Made by a program: the position numbers and the translations under genes
NCBI GenBank assembly: GCA_001577185.1
Contig: LSCM01000062.1
Span: forward strand, 1-7,127
Reading direction: 5' to 3'
Origin: Cloacimonetes bacterium TCS62
GTDB taxonomy: Bacteria; Cloacimonadota; Cloacimonadia; Cloacimonadales; TCS61
Length of the DNA: 7,127 nucleotides
In this document: positions 1-6,225 of the stretch, piece by piece
Layout: each line of letters starts with the position of its first letter
Position numbering within the stretch: position 1 is the first letter of the stretch
The notes under the pieces: model-generated
The model's database searches: none
The model's input: only the letters and a program-made list of their open reading frames with translations
Told to the model about the DNA's origin: nothing

Positions 1-1
1 T

Positions 2-580
2 TGCTACGATCAAACTGAATTCACAATTTCGTCCGCTAAGAATAAACTTAAGTTAACCGATAAGAAAGTAATTTTATTCTTCGGTTATATCAAGCCCTAT
101 AAAGGCCTTGATATTCTCATCGAAGCATTCTCGTTATTTAGGAATAAATTTGAGAACTCACATCTTTTGATTGTGGGAGAAGTTTATGGTAACTCTGAAA
201 CATACCTTAAACTTATTAAAAAAAAGAACCTCAAAGAGGATGTAACTTTCATCGATAGATTTGTAGCTGATGATGAGATCGAGCTATATTTCAAAGCTGC
301 TGACGTTCTTGCCCTGCCTTATAAACAGGCTACACAAAGTGGAGTTGTACAAATAGCTTACGATATGAACTTGGGTGCAGTTGCTACTCCTATAGGTGGT
401 TTACCGGAATTAGTTGTCCATAAAAAAACTGGGATAGTAGCAAAAACAACCAAACCTACAGATTTTTCAAAAGCTTTGATAGAATATTTTTCATTAGAAC
501 ACAAAACTATTAAGCAAAATATTAAAGATGTAAGTGAAAATTACTCTTGGGATAGTTTTGCAAACTTGATCATGCAGTAA
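2..580 (+). CDS. GT4-type glycosyltransferase, C-terminal half (5' end outside window)
   Basis: This gene is open in frame from the first bases of the window, so only the last 192 residues are seen. Two blocks are typical of the nucleotide-sugar-binding C-terminal domain of GT-B fold, family 4 glycosyltransferases. The first is the strand-loop FFGYIKPYKGLD at about bases 80-114. The second is ADVLALPYKQATQSG, followed by VATPIGGLPELV, at about bases 299-415. The usual E-x7-E loop is here the SGVVQIAYDMN variant, as in relatives that carry SGV instead of EGFG. It would transfer a sugar from a nucleotide donor at the cytoplasmic membrane face, probably for a surface polysaccharide or glycolipid; donor and acceptor cannot be read from the sequence. 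A TTG at 167 is not the start, because conserved sequence precedes it. It converges on the ferredoxin gene and shares the hairpin region between them. Family assignment is firm; specific function is unknown. Confidence 0.9.
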   Translation, partial: CYDQTEFTISSAKNKLKLTDKKVILFFGYIKPYKGLDILIEAFSLFRNKFENSHLLIVGEVYGNSETYLKLIKKKNLKEDVTFIDRFVADDEIELYFKAADVLALPYKQATQSGVVQIAYDMNLGAVATPIGGLPELVVHKKTGIVAKTTKPTDFSKALIEYFSLEHKTIKQNIKDVSENYSWDSFANLIMQ

Positions 581-601
581 ATTTAGATAGTTATTTTACA
601 T

Positions 602-631
602 AAAAAAAAGGGAACTCAATAATGAGCTCCC
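602..631 (-). terminator. Rho-independent terminator of the ribosomal operon
   Basis: Read on the minus strand, GGGAGCTCA (631-623), a TTAT loop and TGAGTTCCC (618-610) form a 9-bp stem with one G-U pair. Eight T (609-602) follow directly, giving a classic intrinsic terminator about 20 bases past the ferredoxin stop. On the plus strand the same hairpin has an A-C mismatch, and its T9 run (643-651) begins 11 bases after the stem. It may therefore also stop transcripts from the glycosyltransferase, but less efficiently. Confidence 0.88.
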
Positions 632-652
632 TGTAGCTTAAATTTTTTTTTA

Positions 653-841
653 TCACATACTACTTGTCTTACGAACTTTACCACGTATAGCGTCTAAAGG
701 ACAAGCTTCCTGACATTTACCACAATCTATGCACGAATCTGTGATGATATATTGCTCATCAACCTCAACAATAGCTGAAGCTGGGCAACTATCAAGACAC
801 ATACCGCATTTGATACATTCTGAAGTTATTACATATGACAT
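653..841 (-). CDS. 2[4Fe-4S] bacterial-type ferredoxin
   Basis: A 62-residue protein with two complete CxxCxxCxxxCP motifs, at Cys9, 12, 15, 19 and at Cys37, 40, 43, 47. The fourth cysteine of each motif ligates the opposite cluster in this family. Length and symmetry match small clostridial-type ferredoxins that carry low-potential electrons in the cytoplasm of anaerobes. A short basic tail (RGKVRKTSSM) follows the second cluster. AAAGGA at 850-855 lies 8 bases before the ATG and supports the start. The gene begins 17 bases after the frr stop and is followed at once by the operon terminator, so it is almost certainly co-transcribed with the translation genes. Nothing in its sequence ties it to translation. 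Its partner enzyme is not in this window. The fold assignment is very secure; the physiological role is open. Confidence 0.95.
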   Translation of the reverse strand: MSYVITSECIKCGMCLDSCPASAIVEVDEQYIITDSCIDCGKCQEACPLDAIRGKVRKTSSM

Positions 842-858
842 ACAAACATTCCTTTATT

Positions 859-1413
859 TTATACTTCCATGATTTCTTTTTCTTTTGACTCAGCAGTTTC
901 AGAAATTTTATCGATCCATTTATCAGTTAGATCTTGAATATCCTTCTCTAATTTTTTCTCATCATCTTCACTGATCTTACTGTTCTTTTCCATTTTTTTT
1001 GCACTATCGTTTCCAGATCTTCTTATATTACGGATTTCGACCTTTCCCTCTTCTGCCATCTTCTTGATATCCTTAACGATATCCTTTCTAGTTTCCTCTG
1101 TGAGTGGTTGAAATGGCAAACGAATAACGTTACCATCATTATCGGGAGTAACACCTATATTGGAAGCTAAAATGGCTTTTTCTATTAAAGGAAGAACTTG
1201 CTTATCCCAGGGTTGTATCACAATTAATCGAGGTTCTGGTATTGAAATGTTACAAAGTTGTTTAATCGGAGTAGATTCTCCATAATAATCAATATAAATA
1301 TCTTCCAAAGCTGATGAATTAGCTCTACCAGTTCTAATCTTAGAATAATTGTGTATTAATGCTTTATAGGCATTTTTCATTCTGCCATCAATATCTCTCT
1401 TCAATTTCTTCAT
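859..1413 (-). CDS. frr: ribosome recycling factor
   Basis: RRF acts in the cytoplasm with EF-G to split the post-termination ribosome so that its subunits can be reused. At 184 residues it has the usual family length. Conserved blocks are KIRTGRANSSALEDIYIDYYG at about 25-45, RLPFQPLTEETRKDIVK at 98-114 and VEIRNIRRSGND at 125-136. The last belongs to the arginine-rich long-helix domain that contacts 23S rRNA; the family more often has RRDAND there. The C-terminal third is a highly charged helix. AAGGAGA at 1418-1424 precedes the ATG at the proper distance. It lies 17 bases downstream of pyrH in the common tsf-pyrH-frr order. No sign of truncation or frameshift. Confidence 0.98.
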   Translation of the reverse strand: MKKLKRDIDGRMKNAYKALIHNYSKIRTGRANSSALEDIYIDYYGESTPIKQLCNISIPEPRLIVIQPWDKQVLPLIEKAILASNIGVTPDNDGNVIRLPFQPLTEETRKDIVKDIKKMAEEGKVEIRNIRRSGNDSAKKMEKNSKISEDDEKKLEKDIQDLTDKWIDKISETAESKEKEIMEV

Positions 1414-1430
1414 GGATTCTCCTTTTTTAA

Positions 1431-2156
1431 TTATGCATGAACGAACGTACCAACATCTTTGTTTGTTAGAGTAGCTTTCAATTCTCCTTTATGTTCGATA
1501 TTAAAGACTTTAATCGGCATATCATTTTCTCGAGCTAAAGAAAATGATGTTAAATCCATAACCTTCAATTTCTTATCTAAGACTTCATCAAAAGTTACAT
1601 CCTGAATAAATTTTGCATTCTTATCTTTAACTGGATCAGCAGTGAACACACCATCCACTTTTGTACCTTTACAAACAACATCCGCATTTATTTCGACCGC
1701 ACGTAAAACCGCTGCAGTATCAGTTGTAAAATACGGATTCCCGGTACCAGCGCAGAAGAAACATATTTTTCCTTCTTCAAGAGATTTTATAGCTCGATTT
1801 GGAGTATAAAATTTCGCAATTTTCTTAATTTGAATAGCAGAATAAATTTCTGATTGATAATTTTTACTATCTAAGATATTACTTAAGATCAAAGCATTTT
1901 GAACAGTAGCTAACATTCCTATATTATCGGCTACTACACGGTTTAAATTTTCACCTATCTTAGAAGCTCCGCGGAAGATATTACCACCTCCGATAACTAT
2001 TCCAATACTATACCCTAATTTCTTCACAGAGATAATTTCTTCTGCAATTTCATTAACTCTCTCAAAATCAAAGCCAATTCCCTTTTTCCCAGAGATTACT
2101 TCGCCACTTATTTTAAAGAGTATCTTGTTAATTTTTTCAGGTTTGAATACTTTCAT
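1431..2156 (-). CDS. pyrH: uridylate kinase (UMP kinase)
   Basis: PyrH phosphorylates UMP to UDP with ATP, the step feeding UTP, CTP and UDP-sugar pools. It is a cytoplasmic hexamer of the amino acid kinase fold and normally responds to GTP and UTP. The 241-residue length is typical. Visible signatures are KISGE at 15-19 (nucleotide-binding N-terminal strand and loop), GGGNIFRG at 56-63, ADNIGMLATVQNAL at about 76-89, GTGNPYFTTDTAA at 137-149 and KVDGVFTADP at 166-175. KISGEV in place of the common KLSGEAL, and CKGTKVDG in place of KATKVDG, are mild lineage differences that keep the key residues. A GGGGAAG element 4 bases before the ATG serves as ribosome binding site. Gaps to tsf (20 bases) and frr (17 bases) indicate one transcript. 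Confidence 0.98.
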   Translation of the reverse strand: MKVFKPEKINKILFKISGEVISGKKGIGFDFERVNEIAEEIISVKKLGYSIGIVIGGGNIFRGASKIGENLNRVVADNIGMLATVQNALILSNILDSKNYQSEIYSAIQIKKIAKFYTPNRAIKSLEEGKICFFCAGTGNPYFTTDTAAVLRAVEINADVVCKGTKVDGVFTADPVKDKNAKFIQDVTFDEVLDKKLKVMDLTSFSLARENDMPIKVFNIEHKGELKATLTNKDVGTFVHA

Positions 2157-2176
2157 TCTGCTTCCCCATTTTTGGA

Positions 2177-3061
2177 TTATTGATTCATCTGAGCTGCTAC
2201 TTCAGCAGCAAAATCTTCTTCTTTCTTCTCGATTCCCTCTCCAACTTTGAATCTATCCGCACTTATTATGTTTAAATCTCCAGCATATTGTGAAACACTG
2301 ATCTTATCATCTTTCACAAATTTTTGCTGCATAAGGCAGTTCTCTTCATAGAACTTTCTCATCTTACCAATAAGGATCTTATCAATTATTTTCTCCGGTT
2401 TCCCCTGCTCAAGCAACTGCTTCTTCATAATTGATTTTTCATGTTCTTTATCTTCTTCAGTAACATCGGTTTTATCAAAATAAGAAGGCGCCATAGCAGC
2501 AACATGCATTGCTATATCATCAACCTTACTTTCATTTTCATCATTGAGTTCACTATCTGTAGTAACAAGTACACCGATTTTTCCACCCATATGAATATAA
2601 AGATTAACAAAACCAGAAGCTTCTACTCTCTTCAAACGTCTGATAGTCATATTTTCACCAATTTTAGCTATCATTTCTTTAAGAGTTTCTTGAATATTTT
2701 TTCCACTCTCAAGCTCGAATGTATTTAATTCATCAATATTATTTATATCATTTTTTAGAATAATTTGAGCTAATTTTTCCCCAAAATTTATAAATTCATC
2801 ATTTTTTGCCACAAAATCTGTTTCTGAATTAAACTCTATAAGAGCTCCAATTTTTTTATCATTTGTAAGAGCACCAAATACAAGACCTTGGCTTGTTGTT
2901 CTTCCAGCTTTCTTGGCAGCTTTTGTTATACCTTTTTCTCTAAGATATGTGATCGCTTCTTCTAGATCACCCTCTTTTTCCACCAATGCTTTTTTACAGT
3001 CCATCATTCCAGCATTAGTTTTTTTTCTAAGTTCCATAACTAATTTTGCTGATATTTTCAT
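2177..3061 (-). CDS. tsf: elongation factor Ts
   Basis: EF-Ts is the nucleotide exchange factor that releases GDP from EF-Tu in the cytoplasm. The 294-residue product has the family layout. An N-terminal UBA-like helical domain contains RKKTNAGMMDCKKAL at about 12-26. TDFVAKND, the EF-Tu contact motif, lies at 81-88. The core continues through HVAAMAPSYF, and the C-terminal dimerization and closing segment ends in VGEGIEKKEEDF. I place the start at the ATG at 3061, giving MKISAKLVMELRKKT, which matches the usual N-terminus. A TTG four codons upstream (3073) would put the ribosome binding site inside the gene. It follows rpsB by 38 bases, the standard rpsB-tsf pairing. Intact, with no unusual features. 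Confidence 0.98.
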   Translation of the reverse strand: MKISAKLVMELRKKTNAGMMDCKKALVEKEGDLEEAITYLREKGITKAAKKAGRTTSQGLVFGALTNDKKIGALIEFNSETDFVAKNDEFINFGEKLAQIILKNDINNIDELNTFELESGKNIQETLKEMIAKIGENMTIRRLKRVEASGFVNLYIHMGGKIGVLVTTDSELNDENESKVDDIAMHVAAMAPSYFDKTDVTEEDKEHEKSIMKKQLLEQGKPEKIIDKILIGKMRKFYEENCLMQQKFVKDDKISVSQYAGDLNIISADRFKVGEGIEKKEEDFAAEVAAQMNQ

Positions 3062-3065
3062 GTTT

Positions 3066-3071
3066 TCTCCC
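3066..3071 (-). promoter_or_regulatory. Shine-Dalgarno site fixing the tsf start
   Basis: Read on the minus strand this is GGGAGA, ending 4 bases before the ATG at 3061. It overlaps the codons that would follow the TTG at 3073, so translation should start at the ATG and not at the longer TTG start. Confidence 0.75.
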
Positions 3072-3099
3072 AACTATATATATTTAAAGTAAAGAAAAT

Positions 3100-4299
3100 T
3101 TACTTCTTCTTAGATTTTGATTTCTTTTTTACTGTTTTCTTTTTCGTCTTTTTGTCTTTCTTCTTATCCTTTTCTTTGGCAGACTTCTTAGAAGTTTTTG
3201 CCTTTTTAGTAGATTTTTTCTTTTTATCTTCTTCTTTTTTATCCTTAGCTTTTTTTACTTCTTTCTTTTTTGATGTAGTCTTCTTCTTAGATTTTGATTT
3301 CTTTTTTACTGTTTTCTTTTTCGTCTTTTTGTCTTTCTTCTTATCCTTTTCTTTGGTAGACTTCTTAGAAGTTTTTGCCTTTTTAGTAGATTTTTTCTTT
3401 TTATCTTCTTCTTTTTTATCCTTAGCTTTTTTTACTTCTTTCTTTTTTGATGTAGTCTTTTTCTTAGGTTTTGATTTCTTTTTATCAGCTTTCTTATCAG
3501 TTTTTTTCTCTGTTTTCTTCTCATCTTTCTTTGCTGATTCCTTCGAAGTCTTTTTGCTTTTTTTCTGCTCTTTAGTCTCTTTTTTCTCTGGTTTTACTAC
3601 ATCCTCACCTTCCAGCAGACCTTGCTTGCCATCGATTACAGCTTGTGACATAATATCACACATCAGACCTATAGCTCTTATAGCATCATCATTAGAGGGT
3701 ATAACATAATCTACATTATCCGGATCTGCGTTTGTATCAACCATTGCTACAACCGGAATACCAAGTTTATTTGCTTCATGAACTGCTATCTTTTCTTTGA
3801 TAATATCTACAACAAAAACAGCACCCGGGAGTGTATCCATTTCACGAATACCGCCAAGGCTACTAAGAATTTTATCATATTCTCGTTTCATTTTAGTAGC
3901 TTCTAATTTAGTAAAGCTTGTCATTGTACCATCTTCTACCATTCTTTCATATTCATCAAGCTTTGCTATACTTTTGCGAATTGTTTGCATGTTTGTAAGC
4001 ATACCACCATACCAGCGATTACTAACATAGAATGCACCGGATTTTTTTGCTGCTTCGTAAAGTGAATCTTGAGCTTGTTTTTTGGTTCCAACAAAGAGAA
4101 CAGATTTTCCTTTACTCACTATATCTTTTATAAACATATAAGCTTCGTTCACTGAATCTACAGTTTGTTTAAGATCTAGAATGTGGATACCATTTCTCTT
4201 AATGAAAATATATTTATCCATTTTGGGATTCCATTTGTAAGTCTGATGCCCAAAATGTGCTCCGGTTTCTAGTAATTGTTTCATTGTTACTACTGACAT
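3100..4299 (-). CDS. rpsB: 30S ribosomal protein S2 with a long lysine-rich repeat tail
   Basis: Residues 1 to about 235 are a normal S2. They include the N-terminal ETGAHFGHQTYKWNPKM block, VLFVGTKKQAQ, RWYGGMLTN, PGAVFVVDIIKEKIAVHEA, IPVVAMVDTNADP and VDYVIPSNDDAIRAI. S2 binds the 30S subunit late in assembly, between head and body near the mRNA exit, and helps dock S1. Bacterial S2 usually ends after about 230-260 residues. Here about 164 more follow (236-399), composed almost entirely of Lys with Glu, Asp, Ser and Thr and with no aromatic residue. Residues 282-340 and 341-399 are near-identical 59-residue repeats. The tail is in frame, uses no odd stop, and tsf follows normally. AAGGAG at 4305-4310 supports the ATG. 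By composition the tail should be disordered and able to bind RNA; this is inference. The S2 identity is certain. Confidence 0.97.
   Translation of the reverse strand: MSVVTMKQLLETGAHFGHQTYKWNPKMDKYIFIKRNGIHILDLKQTVDSVNEAYMFIKDIVSKGKSVLFVGTKKQAQDSLYEAAKKSGAFYVSNRWYGGMLTNMQTIRKSIAKLDEYERMVEDGTMTSFTKLEATKMKREYDKILSSLGGIREMDTLPGAVFVVDIIKEKIAVHEANKLGIPVVAMVDTNADPDNVDYVIPSNDDAIRAIGLMCDIMSQAVIDGKQGLLEGEDVVKPEKKETKEQKKSKKTSKESAKKDEKKTEKKTDKKADKKKSKPKKKTTSKKKEVKKAKDKKEEDKKKKSTKKAKTSKKSTKEKDKKKDKKTKKKTVKKKSKSKKKTTSKKKEVKKAKDKKEEDKKKKSTKKAKTSKKSAKEKDKKKDKKTKKKTVKKKSKSKKK
3103..3456 (-). repeat. 177-bp tandem duplication inside the rpsB tail
   Basis: Unit 1 covers 3103-3279 and unit 2 covers 3280-3456. 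Reading both through, I find one difference in 177 bases: C at 3180 against T at 3357, an Ala/Thr change in the protein. The unit is a multiple of three and codes for 59 residues starting TTSKKKEV and ending KSKSKKK. The next bases (3457-3483) encode KKKSKPKKK, a diverged match to the unit's end. Recombination or slippage between such short Lys-codon stretches could have created the duplication. Even synonymous sites agree, so the copy event is recent, or the units are kept alike by gene conversion. Confidence 0.95.
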
Positions 4300-4328
4300 T
4301 AAATCTCCTTATTTGTCGGTTATTTTTT

Positions 4329-4393
4329 TCTATTTGGAATTAACTGCATCATAATTCAGAAATCTGAACACCGTTTTGCAAAAACCAAATAGA
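4329..4393 (-). promoter_or_regulatory. candidate structured leader ahead of rpsB
   Basis: The 120-base rpsI-rpsB gap is by far the longest in the operon. On the minus strand TCTATTTGG (4393-4385) can pair perfectly over 9 bases with CCAAATAGA (4337-4329). The enclosed 47 bases contain a second hairpin, TTCAG-ATTT-CTGAA (4368-4355), and a small GTTTT-TGC-AAAAC element. The outer stem ends about 30 bases before the rpsB ATG and is followed by A-rich sequence, so it is not a minus-strand terminator. Position and shape fit an S2 autoregulatory leader, as rpsB-tsf operons are controlled by S2 in E. coli. I do not recognise a known leader motif, and AT-rich sequence can form such stems by chance. 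Confidence 0.35.
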
Positions 4394-4419
4394 TTTTTTA
4401 AAATCCTTGTAACTATTTT

Positions 4420-4806
4420 TTAACGTTTTGAGAACTGGAATTTTTTCCTTGCTTTTGGTTGACCTGGCTTCTTTCTCTCTACCATTCGAGAATCCCTTGT
4501 TAAGAATCCTTTCTTTTTAAGAGCACTACGCAATTTTTCATCATACTTAATTAGTGCACGAGAAATACCAAGACGAATTGCTCCAGCTTGCCCAGATAAA
4601 CCACCACCATCGACATTTGCAGTTATATCTACTTTTTCAGATAAACCGACTATCTTCAATGGTTCCTCGATAAGCATTTCCAGAGTTTCTCTACTAAGAT
4701 AATTCTTCATTGTTCTTTTATTAGCTAATCTTTTACCAGTACCGGGAGTTAATCTAACTCTGGCAACTGATTTTTTTCTTCTTCCCACAGCATCAAAATA
4801 TTGCAT
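4420..4806 (-). CDS. rpsI: 30S ribosomal protein S9
   Basis: S9 sits in the head of the 30S subunit, and its C-terminal tail reaches the P-site tRNA. The 128-residue protein is full length. It shows the N-terminal AVGRRKKSVARVRL, the central GGGLSGQAGAIRLGISRAL at about 67-85, and the C-terminal LTRDSRMVERKKPGQPKARK ending in SKR, the conserved residues that contact tRNA. The TPGTGKRLANKRTMKNYL segment is less standard than the usual GKITVNG-type loop but keeps the family spacing. AGGGAGA lies about 7 bases before the ATG. It begins 19 bases after rplM, the near-universal L13-S9 pair. Confidence 0.98.
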   Translation of the reverse strand: MQYFDAVGRRKKSVARVRLTPGTGKRLANKRTMKNYLSRETLEMLIEEPLKIVGLSEKVDITANVDGGGLSGQAGAIRLGISRALIKYDEKLRSALKKKGFLTRDSRMVERKKPGQPKARKKFQFSKR

Positions 4807-4825
4807 TAATATTCTCCCTATCTTA

Positions 4826-5254
4826 TTAAATCTTTAGTTCTTTGGGTTTTTGTGCAGTATGTGGATGTTCAGCTCCCACATAAACTTTTAGTTTTTTCAT
4901 TATATTTCTTCCTAAAATATTTTTTGGAAGCATACCCTTTACGGCATTTGTGATGATTGTTTCCGGTTTTTCTTTTAATATCCTTTGGTAACTTTTCTCA
5001 GTTCTGCCACCAGGATATCCACTATACCGTTGATACATCTTTTTTAGCTCTTTAGTTCCTGTTAATTTAACCTTCTCAGCATTGGTTACTATAACATAAT
5101 CACCAACATCTAAATGAGGAGAGAAATACGGCTTATTTTTTCCTCTTAATATAGTAGCGATCTTAGTTGCAATTCTTCCAACTATCTTATCAGTTGCATC
5201 GATTACATACCATTCACGCTTTATCATATCTTTTTTAGGTGCAACAGTTTTCAT
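4826..5254 (-). CDS. rplM: 50S ribosomal protein L13
   Basis: L13 is an early-binding protein of the 50S subunit that helps organise 23S rRNA. The 142-residue length matches the family. Conserved parts are REWYVIDATDKIVGRIAT at about 13-30, ILRGKNKPYFSPHLDVGDYV at 35-54, YPGGRTEKSY at 80-89, and the signature GMLPKNILGRNIMKKLKVYVG at 107-127, followed by EHPHTAQKP. AAGGAG at 5260-5265 lies 5 bases before the ATG. It is the first gene of the minus-strand operon, with a good promoter candidate just upstream and a short predicted leader of about 36 bases. Confidence 0.98.
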   Translation of the reverse strand: MKTVAPKKDMIKREWYVIDATDKIVGRIATKIATILRGKNKPYFSPHLDVGDYVIVTNAEKVKLTGTKELKKMYQRYSGYPGGRTEKSYQRILKEKPETIITNAVKGMLPKNILGRNIMKKLKVYVGAEHPHTAQKPKELKI

Positions 5255-5296
5255 GACTACTCCTTTTACATTTATAATTTATGATCGAGACTTAGC

Positions 5297-5326
5297 AAAA
5301 TATTTACAGAGGGGTTTTGCTGTCAA
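5297..5326 (-). promoter_or_regulatory. sigma-70-type promoter of the rplM operon
   Basis: On the minus strand a perfect TTGACA -35 box (5326-5321) is separated by 18 bases from TATTTT (5302-5297), a 4-of-6 match to TATAAT. The start site would fall near 5290, about 36 bases before the rplM ATG. It is the best promoter match in the 188-base divergent gap and is placed correctly for a strongly expressed ribosomal operon. No convincing -35/-10 pair was found for the opposite-facing peptidase gene. Confidence 0.6.
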
Positions 5327-5377
5327 GGATAATGAATATTTTGCAGACTAAACCATCTAAAATACAAGAAGTTACGG

Positions 5378-5411
5378 AAAAATTATAAATAGGTTGCCAA
5401 AAAATTATAAA
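5378..5411. repeat. 12-bp direct repeat upstream of the peptidase gene
   Basis: AAAAATTATAAA occurs at 5378-5389 and again at 5400-5411, 22 bases apart, or about two helical turns. It lies 32-65 bases before the ATG at 5443, where a promoter or operator would sit, and each copy contains TATAAA. The sequence is of low complexity, so chance is a serious alternative. Confidence 0.3.
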
Positions 5412-5442
5412 AAATCAAATTTGTTGTTAATGGAGTAAAAAT

Positions 5443-6207
5443 ATGAGAAAAAGTAATAAAATAAAGTTGATAATTTATACCATTGTATTTGTCATTATCG
5501 TTATTAATTTCATTATTATAAATAATCTGCAAAATACAATAGATAGATTGAAAATTATCACATCCGAAGGTGATTCTTTGTTAATCGTTTCACCTAGTTC
5601 AATCGAAAAACCAACGGTATTGCTAACCTCGGAAATGATTGATAATTTTAGTGAGTATAAATCTCCTTTTAATGATAATAAAAGTTTTGAAGAATTGATA
5701 AAGAAGTATATTAATAACCGTTGGACAGACAACTATGGAGCAATTCGTGGTACTAGAGATTGCAGAAGAATACATGAAGGAGTTGATCTTTATGTAAAGG
5801 AAAATACTCCGGTTTTTCCACTTAATAAATATGGTATAGTTACGGAGTTAAGTAAAAACCCACATTATCTTGTAAGGGTTGAATGTAAGCGAGAAGATGG
5901 TTCGACTGATTCAACAATGGTAGAATATGGCAAGACAGTACGTATACTTTATCCTGAAGGAATTGAAAGTATATACACCCATTTAAACAAGGTATTTGTC
6001 GAATTAGGACAAGAAGTATTTGCTGATACTAAGATAGGTTTGACCGGATTGACTGGAAACATAAGAAGAAGTGATAAATCTTCACATCTGCATCTGGAAC
6101 TGCGAGACAGTAAGAATCGCTCATTTAATCCTTGGGACAAATTGTTAATAAATAAAGGATCAGTTAAATTCTTTATCGATCATTTGAAGATAGAAGGAAT
6201 ACAGTAA
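5443..6207 (+). CDS. membrane-anchored M23/LytM-type peptidase
   Basis: M23 proteins are zinc endopeptidases that cut peptidoglycan cross-links; inactive relatives regulate amidases. The 254-residue product starts with a short basic stretch and one hydrophobic segment at about 9-27, with no lipobox or clear cleavage site. It is therefore likely anchored with the catalytic domain outside the cytoplasm. The M23 core shows HEGVD (H111, D115), then YTHLNKVFVELGQEV around H180, IGLTGLTGN at 198-206 and HLHLEL (H215, H217). All residues expected for zinc binding and catalysis are present, so it should be active. The linker at 28-95 has no domain I recognise. GGAG at 5432-5435 supports the ATG. It is divergent from rplM and followed after 18 bases by the FRG gene, which suggests co-transcription. 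Substrate bond unknown. Confidence 0.9.
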   Translation: MRKSNKIKLIIYTIVFVIIVINFIIINNLQNTIDRLKIITSEGDSLLIVSPSSIEKPTVLLTSEMIDNFSEYKSPFNDNKSFEELIKKYINNRWTDNYGAIRGTRDCRRIHEGVDLYVKENTPVFPLNKYGIVTELSKNPHYLVRVECKREDGSTDSTMVEYGKTVRILYPEGIESIYTHLNKVFVELGQEVFADTKIGLTGLTGNIRRSDKSSHLHLELRDSKNRSFNPWDKLLINKGSVKFFIDHLKIEGIQ

Positions 6208-6212
6208 AATAT

Positions 6213-6219
6213 AAAGGAG
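6213..6219 (+). promoter_or_regulatory. Shine-Dalgarno site fixing a GTG start
   Basis: AAAGGAG ends 6 bases before the GTG at 6226, just after the peptidase stop at 6207. This strong site justifies the GTG start of the FRG gene. The next in-frame Met would come at residue 50, after the conserved FRG motif. Confidence 0.8.
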
Positions 6220-6225
6220 TAACTA

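Noticed and set aside
167..580. Glycosyltransferase gene starting at the TTG at 167
   Set aside because: The frame is open to the window edge, and the conserved FFGYIKPYKGLD block lies upstream of 167.
2441..2728. Plus-strand open frame inside tsf
   Set aside because: Antisense to a conserved, intact EF-Ts gene, with no recognisable domain or ribosome binding site.
3062..3073. TTG start four codons upstream for tsf
   Set aside because: The GGGAGA ribosome binding site lies within these codons, and the family N-terminus matches the ATG at 3061.
3103..3483. Direct repeats as a CRISPR array or mobile element
   Set aside because: The units are contiguous and coding, with no spacers, no inverted ends and no transposase.
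3152..3709. Long plus-strand open frame rich in Phe, Ser and Leu, like a membrane protein
   Set aside because: It is the antisense shadow of the lysine-rich rpsB tail: Lys codons AAA/AAG read backwards give Phe and Leu. It has no independent support, and S2 on the other strand is certain.
4329..4393. The inverted repeat as a plus-strand terminator (followed by T6 on that strand)
   Set aside because: No plus-strand gene lies upstream of it; the loop is long, and the location fits the rpsB leader better.
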